NCBI GenBank assembly: GCA_965153355.1 | Contig: OZ231128.1 | Coordinates: 22,816,001-22,880,000 of the forward strand | Length of the DNA: 64,000 nt | Direction of reading: 5' to 3' | Origin: Flaccisagitta enflata | Lineage: Eukaryota > Chaetognatha > Sagittoidea > Aphragmophora | In this document: in pieces, positions 11,441 to 21,364 of the stretch | Numbering within the stretch: position 1 is the stretch's first letter | Layout: the number at the start of each line of letters is the position of its first letter | Translations under genes and position numbers: made by a program | The notes under the pieces: model-generated | Database searches by the model: none | Told to the model about the DNA's origin: nothing | What the model saw: only the letters and a program-made list of their open reading frames with translations

Positions 11441-11825
11441 GAAAAAGATCCAGCAGCAGAAAATTCTCAGCGCGTTGTGAAGGATTGGCAGTAACATGAA
11501 TATTCAGTCACTTGGCACTTAAGTTAGCTGGCTAAGTTATTATGCATGAAGTGGAATTCCGTGCGAGAGATAGAACACATAAGATTTTCCTCAAATCATG
11601 TCCCTTTAGGTTACAGCCGCAGCTCCATCATGGGCATGACTCAATCCATCCACCTGGATAGAGGACAAACACCTAGGGCCACTTTATTCCAATCAAGCCA
11701 CCCACACAATCCATCAAATTCCACCCTGCTGGGGGACAAAACACGTGACGTCAAATAATGTTCCTAACTTTAGTCAAGTCTTTACTGATCGAATAATAAA
11801 ATCAGATGGTCATAACTAACAACTT
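11441..11825. other. Intergenic stretch, no gene seen
   Basis: Short frames only, with no splice or domain support. Confidence 0.4.
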
Positions 11826-11995
11826 GAGCTTTTTAGTCGCGTGCACGCGACTCTGCACCCCGCTTTGTCGGTCCTTCGGTCCGTCCGTCCGTCACACTTT
11901 AATTTTCTTGGGTTTACTGCTACTGCCCAAATGATCAAGTGACCTCAAAAACGGCCCCTGCACACGACTGGGGTAGCCGTGTATCCGGCCTTGTT
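11826..11995 (+). mobile_element. Family A element (short, complete-looking)
   Basis: It begins TTTTAGTCGCGTGCACGCGACT (hairpin), then GTCGGTCCTTCGGTCCGTCC, a middle with CAAGTGACCTCAAAAACGG, and an end CCGTGTATCCGGCCTTGTTT. Copies with the same two ends occur at 19.4, 20.4, 20.6, 38.3 and 40.1 kb. Confidence 0.8.
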
Positions 11996-12139
11996 TGTCC
12001 CCGCTCTTGGATGACCATGACCTCGATATCAGTCCTTAACAGAAACTCCCTGATGCCACTTATCTTACTTTCTCACCTGCCCAACTTTCTACCTTATTCG
12101 ATTTCCCTCATTCTGCCTGAATCATTTTTATCCTTCTTC

Positions 12140-12233
12140 ATTTTCTCTCTCGGTCTCCGTCTGTCTGTCTGTCTGTGTCTCACTCTGTCTCTCTGTCTCT
12201 CTCTGTCTCTCTCTGTCTCTCTCTGTCTCTCTC

Positions 12234-12311
<78 letters not shown>
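12140..12311. repeat. (CT)n / (CTGT)n microsatellite
   Basis: A mixed CTGTCT and CT repeat, about 170 bp. Confidence 0.95.
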
Positions 12312-12315
<4 letters not shown>

Positions 12316-13288
12316 CTACTTTTAGGGTAGCGGCCCCAAAGGGCTGATATCCTGTGATCTGAGACACAGAAGTGAATTTCCAGATATCCGTCTTTCCATC
12401 TGTCCCTCCATCTACCTCATATTAACCATCGATGCCTTAAATCAGCTCTCCAGGCTTCAAATCACTTAAATCAGCCCTCCATGCCTGAAGTCTGCCCTTC
12501 AAGCCTTAAGCCTGCCGCCCAGGCCTCAAATCTGACTTTCAAACCTCTAATCTGCTATCCAGGCCTCAAATCTGCCCTCTAACCCTCTAAACAGCCTAAA
12601 TCAATCTGAAATGCTCCCCCTTAAGATTAATGGGTGTTTAATATTGAGACACTTTTGATTTTATTTCCTCCCCCTGCCTATGAGTTGCTTCCCCACAATG
12701 CAATGTATCGCAAAATCTTTGATTTTCTTCCCCATAAAGCAATAATGTGTAAGTTTTAATAGTATTAGAATGTGCTGCAGTAATCAACCCCCTTCCTTTC
12801 CCTTCCCCATTTGCAAACTCCCCTTCCCCCCCCCCCACTGAAGGGGCGGGTGGGGAGTCAATTATTTATAGGCCTGCTCGGGATGCCAGGAAATTACTCA
12901 TGTGATACCCGTGTGAACACTGTTCACTGAACAGGATCATAAGGCAGAAAAGCCAAATGTTTTATTCATCATCTTCTATTTAGCTAAGTATTGAGCTTAC
13001 TTTGATTTTCTAATTCGATTCTTGAACATGTAATGATACCTGTCATGTCCACCGATCCTGTAACACTTTTTTCTTGCATGAAATGATTTGTAAAATTTTA
13101 CTCTCATTCAAGTTTTCTTTCCCCTGAAGGAAGTCTACTGGTTAAATGCACAGTAATCATCCCAGGAATCAGGTTGTTCAATCGAAATGATTAGCCCTTT
13201 AGAGCCACGGCCCTGCTTATAATTCTTTTATTAGATCACTCCAAGTAGAGCAACAAGACCATGTGCAATCCTTAGATGAGTTCTTCAT
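12316..13288 (+). mobile_element. Family B element, copy 2, interrupted by a MITE
   Basis: The head (AGCGGCCCCAAAGGGCTGAT) and GTCY-rich stretch lie at 12328-12420, followed by a core of CCTCAAATC-type units. The matching tail lies at about 13188-13288 (TTAGCCCTTTAGAGCCACGG, then AGATCACTCCAAGTAGAGC). A hAT-like MITE remnant at 12.63-12.88 kb sits between core and tail, which shows the insertion order. Confidence 0.6.
12630..12877 (+). mobile_element. hAT-like MITE family E, diverged copy
   Basis: The left end resembles CAGGGGTGTATA (here ATGGGTGTTTAATATTGAG) and the right end is ATTATTTATAGGCCTG. It carries the family's CCCC-rich and GGGG-rich subterminal tracts. Target duplications are no longer clear (CTTAAGAT / CTCGGGAT). 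Confidence 0.6.
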
Positions 13289-13436
13289 CATGTAGCTTTC
13301 TCGCTTTGACCTCCTCTCTATTTCTCTCTTTGGCCAGCGGCCCCTGAAGTCCTGTATCTTCAATCTCCATCCATGCAATTGTCAGTATCTGCATCTACTC
13401 ATACAATTGTCAGTATCTGCATCTGCTCATACATTA

Positions 13437-13510
13437 ATCTTGTCGCGTGTACGCAACTCCCTTACCCGCCACGTTGTTTGGTTTGTTGGTCCATCCCCCC
13501 ATCATATTTA
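13437..13510 (+). mobile_element. Family A head cut by a MITE insertion
   Basis: CTTGTCGCGTGTACGCAACTC followed by GTTTGTTGGTCC is a family A head. It stops at the 8-bp target duplication of the adjacent MITE at 13511, and possible body sequence (CACTGCCCCTCC) resumes beyond it. Confidence 0.5.
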
Positions 13511-13833
13511 CAGGGGTGTATATAATTGAGTCGCTTTTGATTTTTTCCCCGCCCCCTGCCTTTGATTTTCTTCTCCGGGACGTCACTCGTAGCATTTCAA
13601 AATTTATGATTTTCTTCCCCATAAGACAATAAAACAGTGTAGTTAAGGTTTAAATAGTGGTAAATTGTGTTTTACTAACTAAATCTTATGATCTGGTACT
13701 GTCAAAATTTTTATCTTCCCCAAATTTTTCTCTTTTCCCCCCTTTGATTTCCTTCCCAATCTCCAAACCCTTTCATTTTACCCTCTCCCACGTGGGGGGA
13801 TGGGGGGGGGGAACTAAATTGTATACAGGCCTG
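13511..13833 (+). mobile_element. hAT-like MITE family E, copy 1
   Basis: A 323-bp element with ends CAGGGGTGTATATAATTGAG and TTGTATACAGGCCTG. It has a CCCCGCCCCC tract near one end and a GGGG tract near the other. The flanking 8-mers CATATTTA (13503-13510) and CATATTTG (13834-13841) are a near-perfect target duplication. CAGNG-type ends with 8-bp duplications are typical of hAT transposons. Non-coding, so mobilised in trans. Confidence 0.88.
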
Positions 13834-14033
13834 CATATTTGCTTATCCGGCTTATCCAGTTTTGTGACTGTTTCAGCATCACTGCCCCTCCCCAAGTTTT
13901 TGAGAGAGACCTAATCCATCGCCCCTGCTCACCCTCAAGCACCATGGGAAGTCGTGTTTTCAACCATGCTACGGTGCGCCGCATTAAAAACAGGACAGTT
14001 TGTATCAATAGCATATTATTGCGCAAAAATGGA

Positions 14034-14176
14034 TTATTGAAACCAAATACGGATGAATACATCGCTCATGTGTTTGTAGTTGATGGATCCGCCTTCGACC
14101 TGGATGGCAAGCTCCATAGAGCGTGGCAACGTGGCAAATAAGTTGGTGAGGTAGTCGATGGTGTGGCGGCACCAAA
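14034..14176 (-). CDS. Possible terminal exon of an unrecognised gene
   Basis: After an acceptor-like TTACTTTTACAG there is an open frame of 46 codons plus TAA. It has balanced codon use and peptides such as YLTNLFATLPRSMELAIQ and YKHMSDVFIRIW. I do not recognise the protein. No partner exon was found, so this rests on the acceptor and the open frame only. Confidence 0.3.
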
Positions 14177-14750
14177 CTGTAAAAGTAACTATGGCATAGG
14201 ACACTTTGTAATGCTGGTTTCTGCTTAACTATTGGCCTTAGACACAAAAAATTCATGACCGTTTGAAAGCCCTGCAAAAAATCTTCCAAATGCGACGTTG
14301 CTGGTCATTGTAGCTTTATTTGTTAAGAAATGGCATAGGTTTGAAGAAAAAGATCACAGTTTAAAAAAAGTGCTCATTTTAAATTTTCCAACAAGCAATA
14401 CAAGTCTTTCTGTTTTTGTCAATTATGAACCTTAGGATTGTCTTTGATACTCGATATCCATGAGCAAATTAAAGAGCTTTGAATTTTCTTTAAAATGGCG
14501 CCAAGAACAAATATTTCACTCAATGCGTTTGATTTTTATGTTAAAATAAAGATAACCCTTAAAATCACATAATAAAGTTCCAAATTTTTGACAACCTGTC
14601 TTCATTCTAATGCCATTTCTAAATGGTTAAACTTAAAGTAAGGGCATCCAGAAAGGTCTCATTTGAAAGATCTTTCGCAGAGCTTCAAAATGGTCATGGA
14701 TTTTGCTATGTTTTTCTCATTGCATGGATGTGAAACACTGAAAAACAAGT
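14177..14750. other. AT-rich stretch, no gene seen
   Basis: It contains degenerate versions of AT-rich repeat phrases found elsewhere in the window, such as CATTTGAAAGATCTTT near 14660. No supported gene. Confidence 0.4.
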
Positions 14751-14756
14751 GGTACG

Positions 14757-15520
14757 CTTTTTGGGCAGCGGCCCCGAAGGGGCCGATGACCTATGCTTTC
14801 ACACAGGAGAAATTTCTCCTCCTCCTTCTTCTCCTTCTCCGTACCCCCCCCAGGCTCAAATCCCGGCCTCGAGGCACAAATCCTAGCCTCGAGGCTCAAA
14901 TCCCAGCCTCGAGGCTCAATTCCCTGCCTCAAGGCTCAAATCCCAGCCTAGAGGATCAAATCCTAGCCTCAAGGCTCGAATCCCTGCCTCAAAGCTCAAA
15001 TCCCAGCCTCAAAGCTCAAATCCCAGCCTCAAAGCTCAAATCCCAGCCTCAAAGCTCAAATCCCGGCCTCAACGCTCAAATCCCAGCCTCAAAGCTCAAA
15101 TCCCAGGCTCGAAACTCAAATCCCAGCCTTGAAGCTCAAATTGAAGCCTTGAAGCACAAATCCCAGCCTTGAAGCTCTAATCCCAGCCTCCAGGCTCAAA
15201 TCCAAGCCTCCAGGCTCCAATCCTAGTCTCAAGGCCCAAATCCTAGTCTTGAGGCCCAAATCCTAGTCTCGTGGTTCAAATCCCAGCCTCAAAGCTCAAA
15301 TCCCAGCCATGAAGCTCAAATCTCTGCCTGGAAGCTCAAATCCCAGCCTTGAGGCTTAAAACCAAGCCTCCAGGCTCAAATCACAGCCTTGGGACTCAAA
15401 TAAAACCAGCATAGGTCATCGGCCCCTTCGGGGCCGCTGCCCCACTAACCACCTCACACCCACATACACTCACATAGGGGCAACGGGTACCGCTGACCAT
15501 CTAACGCTTTTGCGACTATT
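14757..15520 (+). mobile_element. Family B element, copy 3, with a 20-bp tandem core
   Basis: A near-perfect inverted repeat of about 38 bp (GGGCAGCGGCCCCGAAGGGG, continuing to GACCTATGC) and its mirror at 15408-15446 flank about 25 imperfect 20-bp units (CTCAAATCCCAGCCTCAAAG). The tail GGGTACCGCTGACCATC matches the other family B copies. The long open frame through the core is a repeat artefact. Confidence 0.8.
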
Positions 15521-15969
15521 GTTTTTTGCAATAATTAGTTTTTTCTCATTCCATTTTTCATAACTTCTCTTTTGAGCGTCACTGCGTCCAAACGAATTAA
15601 ACGCGGTTTCCGACAAATGCTTCGTCTTTCGAAGAGCTTCAAATTGGTCACCGATAAAGATATGATTATATTATTTTGAGCCGAGAAATATAGGGAAATG
15701 TACTGTCCTGTTTTTTATGCGCCGTACTGTATATCCATTATCCTTCGATTCATGTCAAAGGTGAAGGATGAGAGAGAGACACACACACACAGAGATGTCA
15801 CATCTGAGAGTCTGGATCAATGACCAAGTTTATCGGGTTTATGATGACCAGGGAGAGATGATGACCCTTGACCTTCTTCATAACCCCGGCAGTAGATGCG
15901 GTAGATGTGAGTTCGAGAGATGAAAACGAGGGAACGAAGGTAATCCTTCCGACTGCGGAGAGAGATAGA
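15521..15969. other. Intergenic stretch, no gene seen
   Basis: No supported ORF. A short CA run (15779-15792) and AT-rich sequence. Confidence 0.4.
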
Positions 15970-16118
15970 GGGCGCGTCTCTAGTCACAGGCAATCGCGTT
16001 TTTACCGGGCCACTCGGTCGCTCGCTACGTTCGTTCATTCCCTAGTAAATATTTGATCAGGCTGTAATTGCGTTCAATGGGAACAAACGCGTTTTTGGTC
16101 GTCACTAGAAACACGCCC
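15970..16118 (+). mobile_element. MITE family I, copy 3 (3-bp TSD)
   Basis: The shortest copy, 149 bp. Ends are GGGCGCGTCTCTAGTCA and GTCACTAGAAACACGCCC, flanked by AGA on both sides (15967-15969 and 16119-16121). Confidence 0.87.
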
Positions 16119-16137
16119 AGAGTACCGAATTTACTCC

Positions 16138-16555
16138 ATTACACGCTTTTCATTTTATAAGAACATGGATTTTTAAAGTCAGCGTCAGCGTTCTTTTTTT
16201 CAGCCCTCTTTTAAGGCTCAAGCGTTTTTAACATGTTCTTATTTTTCAATTAAATCCAATTTCTTTGATTATGTATCTATATCAATATAAAAGTTTGTTT
16301 TTTAAGCAATTATAAAAAAACATTTTTTTTTGATAAAAAGAAATATAAGATTAATATTTAATATTTAATGAATTATCATTTTAGAAAGCATCATCAAAAT
16401 ATCCATCATTCAGGGTTTTTCATCTTATTTTACTACTTTTTTTTTGAAAATTTATATTCTTATCTTCAAATCTGAGGCTCAGCATGTTCTTAAAATGATA
16501 TTTTTTGGCTGATATTCTTATAAACAGTGTTCTTATAAAAAGAAAAGCGTGTAAT
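16138..16555. mobile_element. Fold-back element with 28-bp terminal inverted repeats
   Basis: ATTACACGCTTTTCATTTTA at the left mirrors AAAAAGAAAAGCGTGTAAT at the right, extending to TAAGAACA/TGTTCTTA. The interior is AT-rich with no ORF. Confidence 0.8.
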
Positions 16556-16789
16556 CAATCTCCCTCTCGCCATTTCACGCCCCATTTTTTCACCTTGGGC
16601 ACCAATCAAACCTAACCAAACCAAACAATAAACAATGGATATCACAATCTCACAGAGAATCCTGTGAAAACCAAAACAAGTAACGCGGTGTCAAAATATC
16701 GTCATGACGGGGGGGGGGGGGTTTCTGCTTGTTTTTAAAGGGGCATCCTTTTAAATAACGAAAATCGTGCTTGAGTTAGATTTGTTTCC

Positions 16790-17730
16790 ACTGAAGCGCA
16801 CCGTCGTGCCTCAGTGGAATAAAAAATAACTAGTGCTGTTTGCAATTCGAGCTTCACCGGAATTGGGAGTAACTGATTTTGTCATAGTAGAAAAGATAGT
16901 CAAGGTTCTCTCATTTATGCTCATTTGAAGAAATCAAGAAATACCCTACTTTCTATTCACCTCTCTCTATTTCTCTATACTGAAGTAGACTAAGTAGAGA
17001 GAATTTAGATGTGAAAAAAAAACAACATTCTTTACATCATCTACTATCTTCACAAAAAAAATCTTCTTACCTGATAACTACCATCAATTTTGGAAGAGTG
17101 CTGCTCCTAAACAAATAAAGCTATGACAACCAGATTGGTCCCATTTGAAAGAATTGTGTGAACTCATCAAAATGGGACCAATCTGGGGTCAGTAGCTTTT
17201 TTTTGTCTAGGAGCAGCACATTTTCAAAGTATGTGCTTGTTTTAAGGTGGGAAGATTTTATTTGTGTAGATAGTAAGTTTTCATCACTTGTAAAAATAAT
17301 TGCGTACGAGGAAACTTTTTTTCCTTCAAAAATATAAAAATTCATGTGATAGGAAAAAATTCATGATGAAAAAAAAAATTCAAAAGAAAAAAATTTATGT
17401 GAAAGAAAAAGAGTTTATGAGGAAATTTTGTTTTTTAAATGGAGATATTCAAAGATGATAATTTAAAAGAAAAGTGAAAGAAAATCATCTTTATTTGAAT
17501 CAAAAGAAATCAAATGAATTCCCTTTTCCATTGAAATGTTTGTACCAAATCCAAAAAAAAAAAACTTGTGTGACTTTTTTTCATTGCAGTATGAAAAGAG
17601 GTCAAGAGTCAATCCACTGAAGCACGAATTCCAATTCCACTGCAGCACAAAGTCGTGCTTCAGTGGAATAGTACTGAACTAGCTTAATCTCCAGATCAGA
17701 GTTCGTGACTCAGTGGATAGGCCGTTTTCA
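16790..17730. repeat. Repeats built on CCACTGAAGCACG
   Basis: Short palindromic phrases (TCCACTGAAGC..TCGTGCTTCAGTGGA) recur near 16790-16825, 17615-17670 and 17700-17720. Between them is a hairpin at about 17095-17220 (CTGCTCCTAAACAAA and its mirror, with GGTCCCATTTG/CAAAATGGGACC). The rest is AT-rich. Confidence 0.55.
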
Positions 17731-18457
17731 ACTTTTGCCCTTTAAGGTCCTGTCAGCCTCCTTCATCCTCTTCTTGTCTTTTGTTTTAAGCGGGAAATGA
17801 ATTTGGGCTAGGGATGAGGTTAGGGTTAGGGGTGGATTTGGGGATGGGTTTAGGGCGAGGTCAATTTAAGTCATCTCAAAACATTAACGTCCCCCACGCG
17901 ACTTATAGGTGTTATATCGTTTGCATTAGTGCCCCTTCCCAATTGTTTAGTTGCCTGTTTTATCACTGCCCCTGCCTACCCGTATGCGACTTCGGTAACC
18001 GTGTAGATTATCAATATCAAGAGTGCCTGGTTCGCCTGCTAGAGTAGAGTACGGTTTTCATAATCATAAAACCGAACTGACAGGTAAAACCTCATTACAG
18101 ATTACACTAAGGCACCATGGATGACTCTTGTCTAATTCATTTCATTTTCAGCTGATTCTTCTTATATAACATCTGTAATAACTATTGATCATTTCAGAAA
18201 AGTTCATATTCGCAATCAAAACAAAACTGTATTAGAGCATAAAGAGTTATTTGATTGATCTAAAACAATCACTTTTCTCTCTTGTAGAAGATATTTTAAT
18301 GGTTGACAAGCACAAAACACGATAATGAAGCTAATGCTTTTAGTTTCTTCAAAAAATAAAGATTTCTATTTCCTGAAAAAATTATAATGCTGCAGTCTGA
18401 ATACTGTAGAGCGTTGTTTCAAGGATCATAAGTTTTCTGCAATGGATGCTAATATAC
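17731..18457. other. Intergenic stretch with a possible family A remnant
   Basis: Around 17895-18005 a decayed family A middle (CACTGCCCCTGCCTACCCG, TATGCGACTTCGG) is visible. The rest has no recognised feature. Confidence 0.4.
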
Positions 18458-18593
18458 TTTTAGGTGCGCCAACGCGTCTCTTTATCCGAATGTGTTCGTC
18501 TGTCAGTTGGTTGGTTGGTTCGTGGGTCGATTGGTCGATCAGTCACGCAGACGTTTGACGATCCACACGGCGCACCTATTGGCCTACTTGGTT
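18458..18593 (+). mobile_element. Family D element, copy 2
   Basis: TTTTAGGTGCGCCAACGCG at the left and GGCGCACCTATTGGCCTAC at the right are inverted ends. The centre is GTCAGTTGGTTGGTTGGTTC. Confidence 0.78.
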
Positions 18594-18929
18594 AGGAGAG
18601 TGTAAGCAGCGGCGGTCACGTGGGCGGGCTGGGCTCAGATGTGGGTGGGCAGGGGTAAAAATTCTTAGAACACTATCTCGGCCGATTTTGCATTGTCCAA
18701 AATTTCGCGCTTAGAAAGAACCTTCGAGCGGTGGACGCGCCCTCTAAGAGTCACTTAGCAAGCGATGGAAAATAATGAAATAACTAGGGATCTGAAAGTG
18801 ATTGACCGCTTCCAATTTGGAGGATGGGATAGCTACTAGTATTTCAACTGTAAAATGGAAGCGGAAGCGGAAGTGGCAGAAAAATTGACTGCCTCCACAT
18901 GCCTATACAGTCTATGGACATTGGACATT
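18594..18929. other. Intergenic stretch, no gene seen
   Basis: No supported ORF or repeat boundary. Confidence 0.4.
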
Positions 18930-19134
18930 ACGGTATTTGTAGATATGTCAGCAGTTTGGCACAACTGAACACATTGAAATCTCTCATGCTGGCACATTTT
19001 AGCACATTGAGAACTCTCATTCTACTGAGATAAATCTTGTAGAATGAGAGATCTCAGCGCGTTGAAATATGCCAGAATGAGAGATCTCAACGCGTTGAGA
19101 TATGCCAGACTGCTGACATATCTACAAATACCGT
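18930..19134. mobile_element. Small fold-back element, about 205 bp
   Basis: ACGGTATTTGTAGATATGTC..AGCAG and its mirror form the ends. Inside, AATGAGAGATCTCA-type phrases are repeated in both orientations, so almost the whole unit can fold on itself. Confidence 0.8.
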
Positions 19135-19255
19135 TTTGTCCACTGATTTGACTGTATAGATTTGTAAAACTCCTCCCGTTTACCTTACATGTCACCTGTG
19201 AGTTTTCTTACCGAGTTTTTACATTCTATTTGACACAAATTCTTAATTCTACCAG

Positions 19256-19259
<4 letters not shown>

Positions 19260-19308
<49 letters not shown>

Positions 19309-19339
19309 TGTGAGTGTGAGTGTGAGTGTGTGTGTGTGT

Positions 19340-19420
<81 letters not shown>
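19260..19420. repeat. (GT)n(TC)n compound microsatellite
   Basis: About 80 bp of GT with GAGT interruptions, then about 78 bp of TC. Confidence 0.97.
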
Positions 19421-19423
<3 letters not shown>

Positions 19424-19426
<3 letters not shown>

Positions 19427-19632
19427 AGTCGCGTGCTACGCGACTCTACACCCCGCTTTGTCGGTCCGTCCGTCCGTCCGTCGGTCCGTCGGTCCGTCAC
19501 ACTTTACTTTTTTTTGGTTTTTGCGGTCTTTGGCCTCACTGCTCCAGCCCAAATGATCAAGTGACCTCAAATACGGCCCCTGCCCACCCGCACGCGACTG
19601 GGATAGCCGTGTATCTGGCCTTGTTTTTGTCC
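19424..19632 (+). mobile_element. Family A element, best-preserved copy
   Basis: TTTTAGTCGCGTGCTACGCGACT hairpin (head), (GTCC/GTCG)n tract, CAAGTGACCTCAAATACGG, CACGCGACTGGGATAGCC and the end GTATCTGGCCTTGTTTTT. It is non-coding. Confidence 0.82.
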
Positions 19633-19929
19633 CCCCCATTTTGTCAAGCAAAATCTCTCTTTCCACTCTTTTTTCGCTACTTTGTATTCCCAAAAATCTT
19701 TCCTATTAACTGAAAACTTCATGACTAGAATTCTGCCTCTTTTTTCTCCACAGCCTGGAAAAGAAAGAGGAGGTCCTCATTGTCTTGTTACTTACAGAAA
19801 AAAAAATGAAAAGAGTGGAGAAAAAAGTATAGACGAAATTAAAATTTGTGTTTCCTTGTAGCCTCTGGCCACCCACATCTTGGGTGCGTCCCCACATCTC
19901 TGTAAATGGGTCTTACCCGCGGTAACCCC

Positions 19930-20285
19930 TCTTCAATAGAGTGTGCTCAATTTGGGCACTCAAATGAAACACTATTTCCAAGCACTTTTTAAGTTCCATT
20001 TGCATCTAGTCGGAAGTCCAGTCTCATCGGAAAAACGATTTGGACTTGATCTAGGCATTCCGTAACCAATGCTCTTTTTGTATAAAATTGATAGTAGTAG
20101 TCGTAAGATCAATTTTTTCCATAAACATTCTATACAACTAACACATTGAAAACGAAATGCCTAGATCAAGTGTAAATCGATTGTCCAATGAGATTGGGCT
20201 CTAATTATGCAAATTGAATATGAAAAATGCTTAGAAAAAATGTTTCACTGTAATGCCCAATTTGAGCCCATTCTACTCTTCAAGC
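19930..20285. mobile_element. Fold-back element, about 355 bp
   Basis: The left arm (GCTCAATTTGGGCACTC, GATCTAGGCATTCCG) mirrors the right arm (GAAATGCCTAGATC, GCCCAATTTGAGCCC). There is no ORF. Confidence 0.75.
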
Positions 20286-20426
20286 ACTTTAGAGTTTAAA
20301 ACGATACCAAAGTAAAAAGTTCGGAGTAATGAGAAATATGATATTTACCTTAACACACCGTGGACGGAGCCACATTTTTTTTCTTTTTGTGTGTGCTTTC
20401 ATCGACTTTCAGTGACTTTATTTTTG

Positions 20427-20607
20427 TCGCGTGCTACGCGACTCTACACCCCGCTTTGTTCATCCTTCTGTCCGTCCATCTGTCACATTTCACTTTTTTA
20501 TGATTCTTATTCTTTGACTTACTGCTCCTGCCCAAATGGTCTAGTGACCTCAAACATGGCCCCTGCCTACCCGCACGCGACTGGGGTAGCCGCGTATCCA
20601 GCCATGT
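20427..20607 (+). mobile_element. Family A element
   Basis: Head GTCGCGTGCTACGCGACTC, GTCC-type tract, GGTCTAGTGACCTCAAAC, CGCACGCGACTGGGGTAGCC and end CGTATCCAGCCATG. It is immediately followed by a second, interrupted family A copy. Confidence 0.78.
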
Positions 20608-21300
20608 CTAGTTGCGTCCTACGCAACTCCACACCTGGCTTTGTCCTTCCGTCCATCCAAGGGTCTGTTGGTCGGTCATAATTCACTTTTTTTATGTTTT
20701 TGGGCAGCGGCCCCAAAGGGCCGATGTCCTGTGGGACACAGGAGTGAATTTCCTTATCTCCGTCCGTCCATCCATCCGTCTGTCTAATTGTCAATTTGTC
20801 TGTCTGTCTGTCTGTCCATATGTCTGTTTGTCCGTCTGTCCATCTGTCCATCTGTCCGTCCGTCCGTCTGACCATCCATCTGTCCGTCCATATATACATA
20901 CGTCTGTCCGTATGTCTCCCCCCTGAAGCTTCTCAATTCTCAAATTCCCCTTCCCAAAAAAATAAAATTCTTTTTAAAGATCATGATAAATTGACAAGAA
21001 ATTGAAAAAAAAATTATGACTCCCATTGAATATCATGGAAAATATGCATTCTTAGGACGTAAGGAAATTCACCCCTGTGTCCTACAGGACATCGGCCCTT
21101 TGGGGCCGTTGCCCTGCTCTCACTCCATTTCTTCAGTTGATCACTCTAAGCAGAACATCGGGTACCGCTGACCATGTGCGATCCTTGGATGACTTGTTTA
21201 TTCTTTGACCTCACTGCTCCTACCAATTTGGTCTAGTGACCTCAAATATGGGCCCTGCCCACCCGTACGCGACTAGGGCAGCCGTGTATCCGGCCTTAAT
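20608..21300 (+). mobile_element. Family A element with a nested family B element
   Basis: The family A head (AGTTGCGTCCTACGCAACTC) and GTCY tract run from 20608 to about 20694. The rest of family A resumes at about 21196 (TTTGACCTCACTGCTCC, GTATCCGGCCTTA). Between them (20695-21195) is a complete family B unit: GGGCAGCGGCCCCAAAGGGC head, (GTCY)n tract, CTACAGGACATCGGCCCTTT and the GGGTACCGCTGACCATG tail. B therefore inserted after A. Confidence 0.78.
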
Positions 21301-21364
21301 TCTTTTTGCTAACGTTCCCCCGTTAATCAAAACTTCGTTTTCGATGGCGCAGAAGAAAAAAAAT

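Noticed and set aside
14870-15172. A 169-residue frame with repeated Ser/Leu/Gln units
   Set aside because: It is the translation of a 20-bp tandem core between the inverted repeats of a family B element.
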